Positions 7,894 to 16,140 of a stretch of 64,000 nucleotides of DNA are shown here, one piece after another. Both the position numbers and the translations under genes were made by a program. Source of the DNA: Gammaproteobacteria bacterium (GTDB lineage Bacteria > Pseudomonadota > Gammaproteobacteria > Pseudomonadales > Azotimanducaceae); NCBI GenBank assembly GCA_028821405.1, contig JAPPGK010000056.1, positions 124,001 to 188,000 on the forward strand, written 5' to 3'. The notes below the pieces were generated by a model that was not told the origin of the DNA, made no database searches, and worked only from the letters and a program-made list of their open reading frames with translations. How positions within the stretch are numbered: the first letter of the stretch is position 1; each line of letters starts with the position of its first letter.

Positions 7894-10800
7894 CCGACGA
7901 ACCGAGGCTGTTCGCTGCACGAATCGCGTGGCTGCTATTTCTCGCTTCTGGGTGCGGCGGGGGTGGCGGATCGGGGTCGCCGACCGTCGAACCCGTGGGT
8001 CCGGTGTTGCCGCCACCCGAACCCGTGGAACCCGCACTGACCTTCGAACTGGACACGGCATCGTCCTTTTCCCGGTCGTTTGGTAGCGACACCCTCGTAT
8101 CCACGATCGAGATAGATCCGGAACTGTTTGGCGGCGGCTTCGCGGCCGCCGACGTCGACGCCGATGGCGACGTGGACTTCTACGTAGTTGGCGGCAACAC
8201 CATGCCGAACCACTTCTATCGCAACCGGGGCGACGGCACCTTCGAGGAAATCGGTGCCGAAATGGGACTGGACCTCGTGCATTGGGGCAGCGGTCCGGCG
8301 TTCGGGGACATCGACGGCGACGGCGACCTGGACCTGTTCGTGGGCGCCGTCGTGGCTGACCCCCACCACCTGTTCGAGAACCGCCTCGACGAATCCGGGC
8401 GTTTCGTCGATGTGACCGACGAGTCCGGTATCCGCTTGAGCGCCCGCAACACCGTTTCCGCCACCTTCTTCGACTACGACCGGGACGGCTGGGTGGACCT
8501 GTTCCTCACCCATTGGGGCAATCCCTACGAACCTGGCCGGAGTACCCAGACGGTATGGCGCAACAACGGCGACGGCTCGTTCGCCGATACCAGCATCGAA
8601 ACGGGAATAGCCGCCGGCCTGGTGGAGCGGGAAACCGACTGGTCCTTCACGCCGAACTTCACCGACATCGACGGCGACGGCGACGCCGATCTGCTGCTGG
8701 CGGCCGACTTCCACGAGAGCAAGGTGTTCCGCAACAACGACGACGGCACCTTCACCGACGTCACGAACCAGCGGGTCATCCTGGACCAGGCCGGAATGGG
8801 CGCGGCGGTGGGCGACTACGACAACGACGGCGACATGGACTGGTTCGTCACGTCGATCTACGACCTCGACCTGCTGGACGGCGACTATCTCGGCAACTTC
8901 CTCTATCGAAACGACGACGGCGAATTCACGGACGCCACGCTCGAGGCGGGCGTACAGGATGGTGCCTGGGGGTGGGGTGCCTGTACGGCAGACTTCCAAA
9001 ACGATGGCAATCTGGACATCCTGCACGTCAACGGCTGGTACCTGGTCGACGACAAGGACTACCGCCGCCGTCCCGTGCGGTTCTTCCAGAACACCGGATC
9101 GCGCATGGTGTTCCGGGAAACCGCGCGCCAGGTCGGGCTCAACGACGACTCCCAGGGCCGAGGGGTGGCATGCGTTGACGTGGACCGCGACGGCGATGTC
9201 GACGTGCTGATCTCCAACAACGACGAGACGAACGTCGTGCTCTACCGGAACGCAACGACGAACGACAACCACTACCTCGGCGTCCGGCTTCAAGGTGTCG
9301 CGCCGAACCGCTTTGGGATTGGATCCCGGATCACCGTCATCACTGCGGACGGTGCGCAGATTCGCGATCTCGGGGGTCTCAACAACTACGTGTCCCACGG
9401 GCCCTTCGAAGTCCATTTCGGGCTGGGCCAGGAGTCCACGGCGGATGTGGAGGTGCGTTGGCCCGACGGAACCACGTCGACGATGGCCGGCGTATCGGCC
9501 GACCAACTGCTCACAATCCGGCAACCGGCGACGAACCTGCGCCTGGTCGTGCTGCAGGGTGCCGGCGACGGCGTCTACGACGAGGGGAACGTCATTCCGG
9601 TGCGGGCGGCCGAGGCCGCCGACGGCTACCACTTCTCGCACTGGTCCACCAGCGGCGGGGGCGCCTTCGCGGATGCGTCTCAAGCCAACACGACGTTCAC
9701 GATGCCGGACATGACCGTCACCATCACGGCTCACTACCTGCCCGGTGTGGCGCCCGATGCGGATGTTTCCGCCCCCAGGCGTTGGATCGAGGTTCTGCTG
9801 CAGGCGATTCGGAACGACTACGCCCGCCCGACGGTCCATGCCCGCAACCTGTTCCATGTCTCGGCAGCCATGTTCGATATCTGGGCCGCGTACGACAGCG
9901 GCGGGGACTCGTCCGCCAAGCGCGCAAGCCCGTGGCTTTACGGGCGGACTCGCGCGGGGTCGCATTGCGGCTCCGACGCGCTGGCCATTCCCGAGGATGT
10001 CGATGAGGCACGTGAGATCGCCTTGAGCTACGCGGTCTATCGTCTTATCCGACATCGATTCGACGCATCGCCGGGAGCGAGTCGGATAGTTCGTGACGCG
10101 AACGCGCTGATGGGATATCTCGGCTACGACGTCGACTACGACGCGACCGATCCCGCGCTTGGGCCGGCGGCGTTCGGCAACCACGTCGGCCGGTGCTACA
10201 TCGACTTCGGTTTCGTCGACGGTGCCAACGAGGCCGACGACTACGCCAACGTGGCCTACGAACCCGTCAACGAGGCGCTGGAACCATCGAGCCCCGGCAA
10301 TCCCCACATCACCGACCTGAACCGGTGGCAGCCCCTTGCCCTCGAGCAGTTCGTCGACCAGGCGGGGAATCCGAGTGACTCGGAACCGGAGTTCCTAAGT
10401 CCCGAATGGGGTTCGGTGGTGCCGTTCGCGCTCACGGACGAGGATCTGACCATCCACACTCGGGACGGCTACGACTACTGGGTGTACCACGACCCCGGAC
10501 CCCCGCCCATGATCGACGGCGAAGACGCCGACCAGTACAAGTGGTCCCATTCCCTGGTTGCCGTCTGGTCGTCCCACCTTGACCCGACCGACGGCGTGAC
10601 AATGGACATCTCGCCGGCGAGCGTGGGCAATGTAGCGGCCTATCCGGGCGACTTCGATGGCCATCCGGAATTCTACCGGCTCGTGGAAGGCGGCGACTCC
10701 GGAACTGGCCACACCGTCAATCCCGCGACGGAGGAACCCTACGAGCCGCAGGTCGTGCCGAGGGGCGATTACGCCCGGGTGCTCGCGGAGTTCTGGGCCG

Positions 10801-11624
10801 ACGGACCCGACTCCGAGACGCCCCCGGGTCACTGGTTCGTGATCCTGAACGAGGTCAACGACCACCCGCTCATGCTGGAACGGTTCCGTGGCGAGAACGC
10901 CCTCAATCTGCTCGAATACGACGTGAAGGCATACTTCATGCTCGGCGGCGCGATGCATGACGCCGCCATCGCCGCCTGGGGCATCAAGGGCTACTACGAC
11001 TACATCAGGCCCATCTCGTCGTTGCGTGCGATGGCGGACCGGGGCCAGAGCAGCGACCCGGACGGTGAGTCCTACCATGTCGACGGTATCCCGCTGCGTC
11101 CCGGGTACATCGAGTTGGTGGGCGCGGGCGACGCGTTGGCCGGCGACGACGACGAGCACGTCGGCAAGATCAAGTTCCTGGCTTGGCTGGGGCCGGATGC
11201 GATCGACGATCCCGATGTGGACGTTGCGGGGGTCGACTGGATGCTCGCGGAGAACTGGTGGCCCTACCAGCGCCCCACGTTCGTGACGCCCCCATTCGCG
11301 GGCTACGTGTCGGGGCACTCGACCTATTCCCGGGCGGCGGCCGAGGTACTCACGGCGTTGACGGAGGACGAGTTCTTCCCCGGCGGCATGAGCGACTTCG
11401 AGATCGAGGCCAACGAGTTCCTGGTGTTCGAGGATGGTCCGTCGGTGGACATGACGCTGCAGTGGGCAACCTACCGCGACGCCTCGGACCAATGCAGCTT
11501 GTCGCGCATCTGGGGCGGCATCCATCCGCCCGCGGACGACATCGCCGGTCGTCTGATCGGCATCGAGGTCGGAGTCGACGCGTTCGAACTGGCGGAACGG
11601 CACTTCGCCGGCGAGGTCGACTGA
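7881..11624 (+). CDS. FG-GAP/ASPIC lipoprotein fused to vanadium haloperoxidase domain
   Basis: This 1247-residue protein joins two folds. After a lipoprotein signal (LLFLASGC, Cys25) come about seven FG-GAP/VCBS repeats with Ca-binding cores such as DIDGDGDLDLF and DYDNDGDMDWF. They are followed by an ASPIC/UnbV segment (WPDGTTSTM), a short InlB/bacterial-repeat-like beta domain, and from about residue 635 a vanadium-haloperoxidase/PAP2-type domain. Its active-site set is complete: K-x6-R (Lys1036/Arg1043, KGYYDYIR), SGH (1144-1146) and R-x5-H (Arg1209/His1215, RIWGGIH). I chose GTG 7881 because AGGGGA lies seven bases upstream and a normal-length signal peptide follows. ATG 7791 would add 30 residues and has no ribosome-binding site. 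The likely role is surface-anchored, vanadate-dependent halide or phosphate-ester chemistry. Confidence 0.8.
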   Translation: MASRADEPRLFAARIAWLLFLASGCGGGGGSGSPTVEPVGPVLPPPEPVEPALTFELDTASSFSRSFGSDTLVSTIEIDPELFGGGFAAADVDADGDVDFYVVGGNTMPNHFYRNRGDGTFEEIGAEMGLDLVHWGSGPAFGDIDGDGDLDLFVGAVVADPHHLFENRLDESGRFVDVTDESGIRLSARNTVSATFFDYDRDGWVDLFLTHWGNPYEPGRSTQTVWRNNGDGSFADTSIETGIAAGLVERETDWSFTPNFTDIDGDGDADLLLAADFHESKVFRNNDDGTFTDVTNQRVILDQAGMGAAVGDYDNDGDMDWFVTSIYDLDLLDGDYLGNFLYRNDDGEFTDATLEAGVQDGAWGWGACTADFQNDGNLDILHVNGWYLVDDKDYRRRPVRFFQNTGSRMVFRETARQVGLNDDSQGRGVACVDVDRDGDVDVLISNNDETNVVLYRNATTNDNHYLGVRLQGVAPNRFGIGSRITVITADGAQIRDLGGLNNYVSHGPFEVHFGLGQESTADVEVRWPDGTTSTMAGVSADQLLTIRQPATNLRLVVLQGAGDGVYDEGNVIPVRAAEAADGYHFSHWSTSGGGAFADASQANTTFTMPDMTVTITAHYLPGVAPDADVSAPRRWIEVLLQAIRNDYARPTVHARNLFHVSAAMFDIWAAYDSGGDSSAKRASPWLYGRTRAGSHCGSDALAIPEDVDEAREIALSYAVYRLIRHRFDASPGASRIVRDANALMGYLGYDVDYDATDPALGPAAFGNHVGRCYIDFGFVDGANEADDYANVAYEPVNEALEPSSPGNPHITDLNRWQPLALEQFVDQAGNPSDSEPEFLSPEWGSVVPFALTDEDLTIHTRDGYDYWVYHDPGPPPMIDGEDADQYKWSHSLVAVWSSHLDPTDGVTMDISPASVGNVAAYPGDFDGHPEFYRLVEGGDSGTGHTVNPATEEPYEPQVVPRGDYARVLAEFWADGPDSETPPGHWFVILNEVNDHPLMLERFRGENALNLLEYDVKAYFMLGGAMHDAAIAAWGIKGYYDYIRPISSLRAMADRGQSSDPDGESYHVDGIPLRPGYIELVGAGDALAGDDDEHVGKIKFLAWLGPDAIDDPDVDVAGVDWMLAENWWPYQRPTFVTPPFAGYVSGHSTYSRAAAEVLTALTEDEFFPGGMSDFEIEANEFLVFEDGPSVDMTLQWATYRDASDQCSLSRIWGGIHPPADDIAGRLIGIEVGVDAFELAERHFAGEVD

Positions 11625-11628
11625 ACGC

Positions 11629-11857
11629 CCGGGGAAAGTGGCACTTTGGGTGGCACGCGAACCACACCGGAGCGGCACGGCTTCGACGGCGGCTTGGCTG
11701 GGGGATGCCCCGGAACGGCTATTTCAGTCCCTGCGGAATGGCGAATCTCCCCCACGGCGAGGCGGGCGAGTACCGGACCGACCGCTTGACCGGCGAAGCA
11801 ATCCGCCTAATCGACGCCCGGGATTCGAGCCGGCCGTTCTTCCTGAACCCGGCATGA
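11629..11857 (+). pseudogene. Sulfatase remnant
   Basis: Directly after the haloperoxidase gene, the + strand encodes broken arylsulfatase sequence. First comes GKWHFG, then in another frame PERHGFDGGLAGG, then, back in the first frame from 11705, MPRNGYFSPCG, GEYRTDRLTGEAIRLID and SRPFFLNP. In type I sulfatases these blocks occur in the same order in the middle of the protein (GKWHLG, HGFD, GxPxNGYF, YLTDRLTDEA, PFFLYLS). The formylglycine site and the whole C-terminal half are missing and at least two frameshifts are present, so this is a decayed fragment. It fills most of the gap before the zinc receptor gene. Confidence 0.65.
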
Positions 11858-11947
11858 TCGCGCCGCCTGAATCCGCACGCCATCATGTCGGATTGCTTTC
11901 GATGCGAGTCACCCCGGGGCCGTGCGGAAGGCGCGCACAAGGTCGTC

Positions 11948-14137
11948 CTAGAAGCGCACGCTGAGCCCCGCTTCCATGGTGCGTCCCGGCTGGGGCGCCA
12001 AGTCCTTGACGACGGACGTATGCAACCGCTGCTCGTCGTCGGTGAGGTTGCGCCCCGCGACGAACAGGTCGACGGTCATGTCGCCCGGGCGGAGACGCCA
12101 CGCGATGCGAGCGCGCAGGTCGTCGTAGGAGTCCGACGGCAACTCGAACTCGGCGACGTCGTCCTGCTCGGCGGCCCGGACGTAGTCCACGTTGGCTCGC
12201 AGCCGGTCGCTGGTGAACTCGAAGGACACCCCGACCCGGTTGGGCGGAATGAGCGGCAGGTTGTCGTTGCCCGAGACATCAAGCTTGGGCGACACCATGT
12301 CGAAGAAAGCCCCGATTTCGAGACGTCCAGCGCCCCACTCGGCAACGGTCGCGCGGCCCTCCACCTCGAAGCCGGCGAAGGTCGCGTCGGCCTGGGCGTA
12401 TCGGCGCACCTCGAAGCCGTCGTGCTCCTCGCCTGTCGCGGCCTGGTAGATGAAGTCCGCGAAGTGCGTGTAGTAGAAGGTTCCCCGCAGGGACCGGCCG
12501 TCGCCGCTGCCCGTCAAGGTGGCGGCCAGGTTGCGAGCGTGCTCATGGTCGAGCCCTGGATCCCCGATTTCGAAGACCCCCGTACCGGGATGCGGGCTGT
12601 CCGAGAAGAGTTCCTCGCCCACCGGCGCACGGGAAGAGTAGTCGGCCAGCAAGGTGCCCTCCCAGTCCTCGCCGAGCGGCACGATGAGGCCGAGGGAAGC
12701 GCTGGCACCGCCGAAGTCGCGGCTCGTGCCGTGCGCGGGGACGTGCTCAACCCGGTCGTAGCGCACGCCGGCCTCGATCGCGAGTTCTTCGAGAGAGCGC
12801 TCGCCGACCCAGAACAGGCCGACCGACGACGTGTCGACCGGGGGCGTGAAGGCTTCCTCGCCGACCACCGAGAACTCTCGGTCGCCGAGCTGGATGCCGA
12901 GGGCGCCGCGCCAACCACCGAACGGGTCGTGCGTCAACTCCGCGCGGGCCTCCCAGGCCTTGTTCGCGAAGGCCGTGCCCGCTTCGCCCGCTTCGTTCTC
13001 CACGTGTTCGTAGTCGTTGATGCCGATCCGGAGGTTTAGGCCTTCGAAGCCGTCAAACGGATCGGCCAGGCCAGCCTCCAAGTCGACGCGCGTCTGTTCG
13101 AGAACTACAACTGGAGGATCTTCATCCTCGTGCCGCCCCTCGTCTTCGTGGTGGTCGTCTTCGTGGTCGTCGGCGTGCTCCTCGTGGTCGTCGTGGCCGT
13201 CCTCTTCGTGCTCGTGTTCGTGGTGGGCATGGCTGTGGCCGGGGATGCCGTACTCGGAGTCGAGACTGCTGACGGAGAGACCGACGAAGCCGCCCTCGCC
13301 GATGACGGACCAACCGACGGAGCCGCCCTGGACCTCAAGTCCACTGCCGGGCAGGTGGCCGCGGGCCTCCTCCTGGTGCCCTTCCTCCTCGTGGTAGTCG
13401 TCCTCCTCGTGGTCATGGTCGTCGTCCCCGTGCTCATCCTCGTCGTGGTGATCTTCCTCTTCCTCCATGGCGCGCAGGGCTGCGGACTCGGCGAACCCGG
13501 GGATGTCATAGTCGCCCGCCTCGCGGGCGAAGGCGTCGAGGTGCCACGCCACGTTGCCGCCGCCGCCGTCGAGCCTGAGGGCGCTGTTGCTGCCATCGCC
13601 GTTGTCGACGCCGCGCACGTCGAGGGCGCCCCGAACGCGCTCGGGCACTTCGCTCGGGATGCGTCCCGTGTGGACATCGACGACGCCGCCGATCGCTCCG
13701 GAGCCGTAGAGCAGGGATGCTGAACCCTTCAGGACTTCCACGCGCTTCGCGATGAATGGATCGACCGTGACGGCGTGGTCTCCGCTGCTGACGGAGACAT
13801 CAAGCGTGTCGATCTGTTCCTCCATGACGCGCACACGCGCGCCGCCGAGGCCGTGGATGACCGGGCGCCCCGCGCCCGCCCCGTAGGAACTGTTGTGGAT
13901 GCCCGGCTCGTTGCCCACGGTCGCGCCGATGTTGTCCACCGCCTTGCGTTCGAGCTCGTCGGCATCCAACACGTCGCTGGCCTGCGCGAGCCCTTCGCGC
14001 GCGAGCGGGTGTGCCAACACGATGACCTCCTCGATGTCCCCCGGTTCCTGCTCGGGCGCTTCTGCGGCGAGCGCGGCTACCGCCAGCCAAGGTGCCCCGG
14101 CCAGCAAAGCCAGCAAGAATAGTTGTTTGCGTTTCAT
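11948..14137 (-). CDS. ZnuD-like TonB-dependent receptor with His/Asp/Glu-rich loops
   Basis: This 729-residue outer-membrane receptor probably imports zinc. It has a signal peptide (KRKQLFLLALLAGAPWLAVAALA), a TonB-box-like segment (DIEEVIVLA), a plug domain (RPVIHGLGGARVRVMEEQ and VEVLKGSASLLYGSGAIGG), and a barrel ending in Phe (AGLSVRF). Two extraordinarily acidic, His-rich insertions (about residues 230-262 and 305-350, runs of HHDEDEHGDDDHDHEED type) sit in predicted surface loops, as in neisserial ZnuD and its relatives. ATG 14137 is preceded by GGAG at eight bases, whereas the longer start at 14176 lacks a site. It is divergent from merC-zur across a Zur-box-like sequence, so zinc repression by Zur is the obvious model. 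Copper or cobalt uptake cannot be excluded. Confidence 0.85.
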   Translation of the reverse strand: MKRKQLFLLALLAGAPWLAVAALAAEAPEQEPGDIEEVIVLAHPLAREGLAQASDVLDADELERKAVDNIGATVGNEPGIHNSSYGAGAGRPVIHGLGGARVRVMEEQIDTLDVSVSSGDHAVTVDPFIAKRVEVLKGSASLLYGSGAIGGVVDVHTGRIPSEVPERVRGALDVRGVDNGDGSNSALRLDGGGGNVAWHLDAFAREAGDYDIPGFAESAALRAMEEEEDHHDEDEHGDDDHDHEEDDYHEEEGHQEEARGHLPGSGLEVQGGSVGWSVIGEGGFVGLSVSSLDSEYGIPGHSHAHHEHEHEEDGHDDHEEHADDHEDDHHEDEGRHEDEDPPVVVLEQTRVDLEAGLADPFDGFEGLNLRIGINDYEHVENEAGEAGTAFANKAWEARAELTHDPFGGWRGALGIQLGDREFSVVGEEAFTPPVDTSSVGLFWVGERSLEELAIEAGVRYDRVEHVPAHGTSRDFGGASASLGLIVPLGEDWEGTLLADYSSRAPVGEELFSDSPHPGTGVFEIGDPGLDHEHARNLAATLTGSGDGRSLRGTFYYTHFADFIYQAATGEEHDGFEVRRYAQADATFAGFEVEGRATVAEWGAGRLEIGAFFDMVSPKLDVSGNDNLPLIPPNRVGVSFEFTSDRLRANVDYVRAAEQDDVAEFELPSDSYDDLRARIAWRLRPGDMTVDLFVAGRNLTDDEQRLHTSVVKDLAPQPGRTMEAGLSVRF

Positions 14138-14225
14138 AGCCAATCTCCAAGTGAACCCGGTCTTCTCGCCGTCCATGGGAGTGGGGTCACGGACGCAATC
14201 GCAAGGTGCCGTTGCGGCATCCCGA

Positions 14226-14248
14226 TGATTACGTTATAACATATCTTT
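14226..14248. promoter_or_regulatory. Zur-box-like operator
   Basis: ACGTTATAACATATCTT (14231-14247) matches 13 of 17 positions of the gammaproteobacterial Zur core ATGTTATAATATAACAT, which I aligned by eye. It is AT-rich in an otherwise GC-rich gap and lies between the divergent receptor gene and the merC-zur genes, where autoregulation by Zur would be expected. Confidence 0.55.
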
Positions 14249-14268
14249 TTGACGACAGGAAACGATCC

Positions 14269-14394
14269 ATGACCCTGGAATCGAAAACCGCCGGTCTAGT
14301 CCCTCATCGATGCTGCAAAGGACGAGACTCGGCGCGAACCGCAACACGGCATTCGATCGCGCAATACCCGACGGCCACTGGACGACTTCCATGA
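14269..14394 (+). CDS. Possible 41-residue leader ORF ahead of merC
   Basis: ATG 14269 has AGGAAA nine bases upstream and opens a 41-codon frame beginning MTLESKTAGLVPHRCCKGRD. Its TGA overlaps the proposed merC ATG at 14391 (ATGA), the usual arrangement for translational coupling. The peptide has no recognised family. The HRCC segment could bind metal, but that is speculation. It may be a true coupled leader peptide or a chance ORF. The alternative merC start at 14310 would make it an internal out-of-frame ORF. Confidence 0.3.
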   Translation: MTLESKTAGLVPHRCCKGRDSARTATRHSIAQYPTATGRLP

Positions 14395-14825
14395 ACCGGC
14401 TTGACACCAAAGGCATGCGGTGGCGTTCCGCAGCGCGCTTGGATCTGTACGCGGTCGGCCTCTCGACGCTATGCGTGATCCACTGTGTCGCCCTGCCCCT
14501 ACTCGTCGCGCTGATGCCGGTGGTCGCCCGAGCCGCAGAGAACGAGGTTGTGCATCGAGTCTTAGTAGTCGTCGCGGTTCCGGTGAGTCTGCGGGTGGTC
14601 TGGAAGACGCGGCCGGCCAAAAGCAACAGGCTGTTCATCGGTGCGGCATTGACTGGCCTCGGGTTGCTACTGCTGGCCGCGTTCGTGGAGACGGTCTCGG
14701 CGCACGAGCAACCGATCACCGTTGCCGGCGCCCTGCTCTTGGGCTCGGCGCATGTCTGGCACTGGCTACGAAGATGTGGTAGGGGTGGCATCCACGGCCT
14801 CCCGGTTGAACCCGATGGACCTTGA
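14391..14825 (+). CDS. MerC-domain membrane protein
   Basis: This is a 144-residue inner-membrane protein with four hydrophobic segments: VGLSTLCVIHCVALPLLVAL, VLVVVAVPVSLRVVW, FIGAALTGLGLLLLAAF and ITVAGALLLGSAHVWHW. The first contains LCVIHC, the Cys/His pattern of MerC-domain proteins. Outside mercury operons, such proteins often sit beside zur or fur genes and zinc receptors and are presumed to handle metal ions across the inner membrane. The start at 14391 overlaps the stop of a short upstream frame; ATG 14310 is a longer alternative. The zur gene follows 15 bases downstream, so the two are probably co-transcribed from the Zur-box region. Confidence 0.75.
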   Translation: MNRLDTKGMRWRSAARLDLYAVGLSTLCVIHCVALPLLVALMPVVARAAENEVVHRVLVVVAVPVSLRVVWKTRPAKSNRLFIGAALTGLGLLLLAAFVETVSAHEQPITVAGALLLGSAHVWHWLRRCGRGGIHGLPVEPDGP

Positions 14826-14840
14826 TCGTCGGAACCGGGA

Positions 14841-15347
14841 TTGATCAACGAACTCGCGAGGGGCCTCGAATTGGCTAAACGGTCGGCAACGACGGCGCCG
14901 CTGGCGGCGAAATGGCGAAAACTCGCCGAGGGGCGCTGCGCCGAGAAGGGCGAACGGCTGACGCCAGCCCGATTGGCGGTCTACGCGGAAATGCTAGGCC
15001 ACGGTCGACCGCTTTCCGCCTACGAACTCATCGCGCGGCTCGAGCAGCGGCAGGGACGCAAGATCGCGCCGTTGACCGTCTACCGGCACCTAGACTTCCT
15101 CATGCGAACCGGCCTCGTCCACCGGCTTCAATCCGCTCAGACCTACTTCCCGTGCGACCATCCCGACCACGCTCACGAGAGCCAGTTCCTGCTCTGTTCC
15201 TCGTGTGGCCACGTGGACGAGGTGGAGTCGAGCGGTCTTGAAACGCTGCTGGCCCAGATCGCAGACGAGCGCGGATTCCGGCCGGACAACGCGGTTGTCG
15301 AGGTCAAGGGGTTGTGCGGCGTCTGCGCCGTCGGCGAGCAGGACTGA
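14841..15347 (+). CDS. zur: Zinc uptake regulator Zur (Fur family)
   Basis: This 168-residue Fur-family repressor looks like Zur. The winged-helix N-terminal domain has RLTPARLAVYAEMLGHGRPLSAYEL and TVYRHLDFLMRTGLVHRL. The dimerisation domain has the metal-ligand set CDHPDHAHESQFLLCSSCGH and a C-terminal GLCGVC. The two CxxC pairs match the structural zinc site of Zur, and the GLCxxC ending is typical of Zur rather than Fur. The start shown is TTG 14841 after GGAACCGGGA; TTG 14871, with GAGGGG upstream, would give a length closer to E. coli Zur. With zinc bound, it should repress the divergent receptor and its own operon through the site at 14226-14248. Confidence 0.85.
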   Translation: MINELARGLELAKRSATTAPLAAKWRKLAEGRCAEKGERLTPARLAVYAEMLGHGRPLSAYELIARLEQRQGRKIAPLTVYRHLDFLMRTGLVHRLQSAQTYFPCDHPDHAHESQFLLCSSCGHVDEVESSGLETLLAQIADERGFRPDNAVVEVKGLCGVCAVGEQD

Positions 15348-15376
15348 ATCGCTTCGCATCGGCGCAGACCGTCTTT

Positions 15377-15417
15377 GGCGCGCACCGCTTAAGCGCCTCG
15401 CCCGTGGCCTTTTTTTT
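15377..15417 (+). terminator. Possible terminator after zur
   Basis: GGCGC and GCGCC form a 5-bp stem with an 11-base loop, and a run of eight T follows 12 bases later. The T-run is striking in this GC-rich sequence, but the gap between stem and T-run is too long for a textbook intrinsic terminator, so support is weak. Confidence 0.3.
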
Positions 15418-15426
15418 GAGGTGCGC

Positions 15427-16077
15427 CTAGGGCAAGGTCGCCGACGCCAACGACCCCACCCGATAACCCCAAACCTGGTGTTCGACTTCCGGTTCGCCCT
15501 TGGGCATCGGGCGGTAGCGTTCCGAGTGCGCTACCAAGCTCCACTTCCCCGCGGTTTCCAGGCCGTCGAGGTGACGACCAAAGCCCTGCTCATGGAGTTC
15601 GGTCTTCAGCGAAAAGAAGATGCACCCACCGTTCCTCGTAATGCGGATTAGCTCGTCGAAAGCGTGCGCCGGGGCATGACCGGTGGTAAACACCCCCACG
15701 CTGATCACCGCATCGAAGGTGTCGTCGGCAAAGTCCAAGGGCTCGCCAAGGGTCATTTGCCGCAACTCGCGATACATGGCCTTGCGCCGGGCCGCAGCAA
15801 GCATGCCCACCGACAGATCGATCCCGTGGAGGTCGTGGTAGCCGGCGTCGATCAGACACTCGCCGACGAGCCCGGTGCCAACGCCGGCATCGAGTATCCG
15901 GGCATCCGGCGCGACGTGCTTGCCGAACAGCTCTACGGTTACCCGTGGCGCAATCCACTCGAACTCCTCGCGCAGATCGCGATCGTATTCGCCCGCCCAC
16001 TCGTCGTAGCGTTCCTCGAGTTCGCGGTTGTTCTTCGCCGCGTATACCCATTGCACGCGATCCCGACGCTGTTGCAT
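15427..16077 (-). CDS. Class I SAM-dependent methyltransferase
   Basis: This 216-residue protein has the class I methyltransferase Rossmann fold: motif I is ILDAGVGTGLVGE, the acidic end of beta 2 is HGIDLSVGML, the beta 4 region is FDAVISVGVFTTGHAP, and the following loop is ITRNGGCIFFSL. The front segment RDRVQWVYAAKNNRELEERY followed by DEWAGEYDRD resembles the Williams-Beuren/WBSCR27-like methyltransferases. The start at 16077 is fixed by AAGGAG seven bases upstream. The gene is divergent from the DsbA-type isomerase with only 63 bases between start codons, and both genes carry strong ribosome-binding sites. The substrate is unknown. Confidence 0.85.
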   Translation of the reverse strand: MQQRRDRVQWVYAAKNNRELEERYDEWAGEYDRDLREEFEWIAPRVTVELFGKHVAPDARILDAGVGTGLVGECLIDAGYHDLHGIDLSVGMLAAARRKAMYRELRQMTLGEPLDFADDTFDAVISVGVFTTGHAPAHAFDELIRITRNGGCIFFSLKTELHEQGFGRHLDGLETAGKWSLVAHSERYRPMPKGEPEVEHQVWGYRVGSLASATLP

Positions 16078-16140
16078 GGTGGTCTCCTTTCGCCGAGTAC
16101 CGCCTAGGACAAGGTTGATAGGAATCAAAGGAGATCACAA

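Noticed and set aside
7935-10307. Antisense 790-residue open frame opposite the FG-GAP region
   Set aside because: It mirrors the GAC/GGC-rich Asp-Gly repeats of the sense gene, has no family resemblance, and the sense strand has clear domains.
11855-11857. TGA at the end of the sulfatase remnant as a second selenocysteine codon
   Set aside because: The codons after it do not continue sulfatase homology and no Cys position is known there in sulfatases.
13105-13450. Simple-sequence GTGGTC/CTCGTG tract as a non-coding repeat
   Set aside because: It is in frame on the minus strand and encodes the His/Asp/Glu-rich receptor loops expected for zinc receptors.
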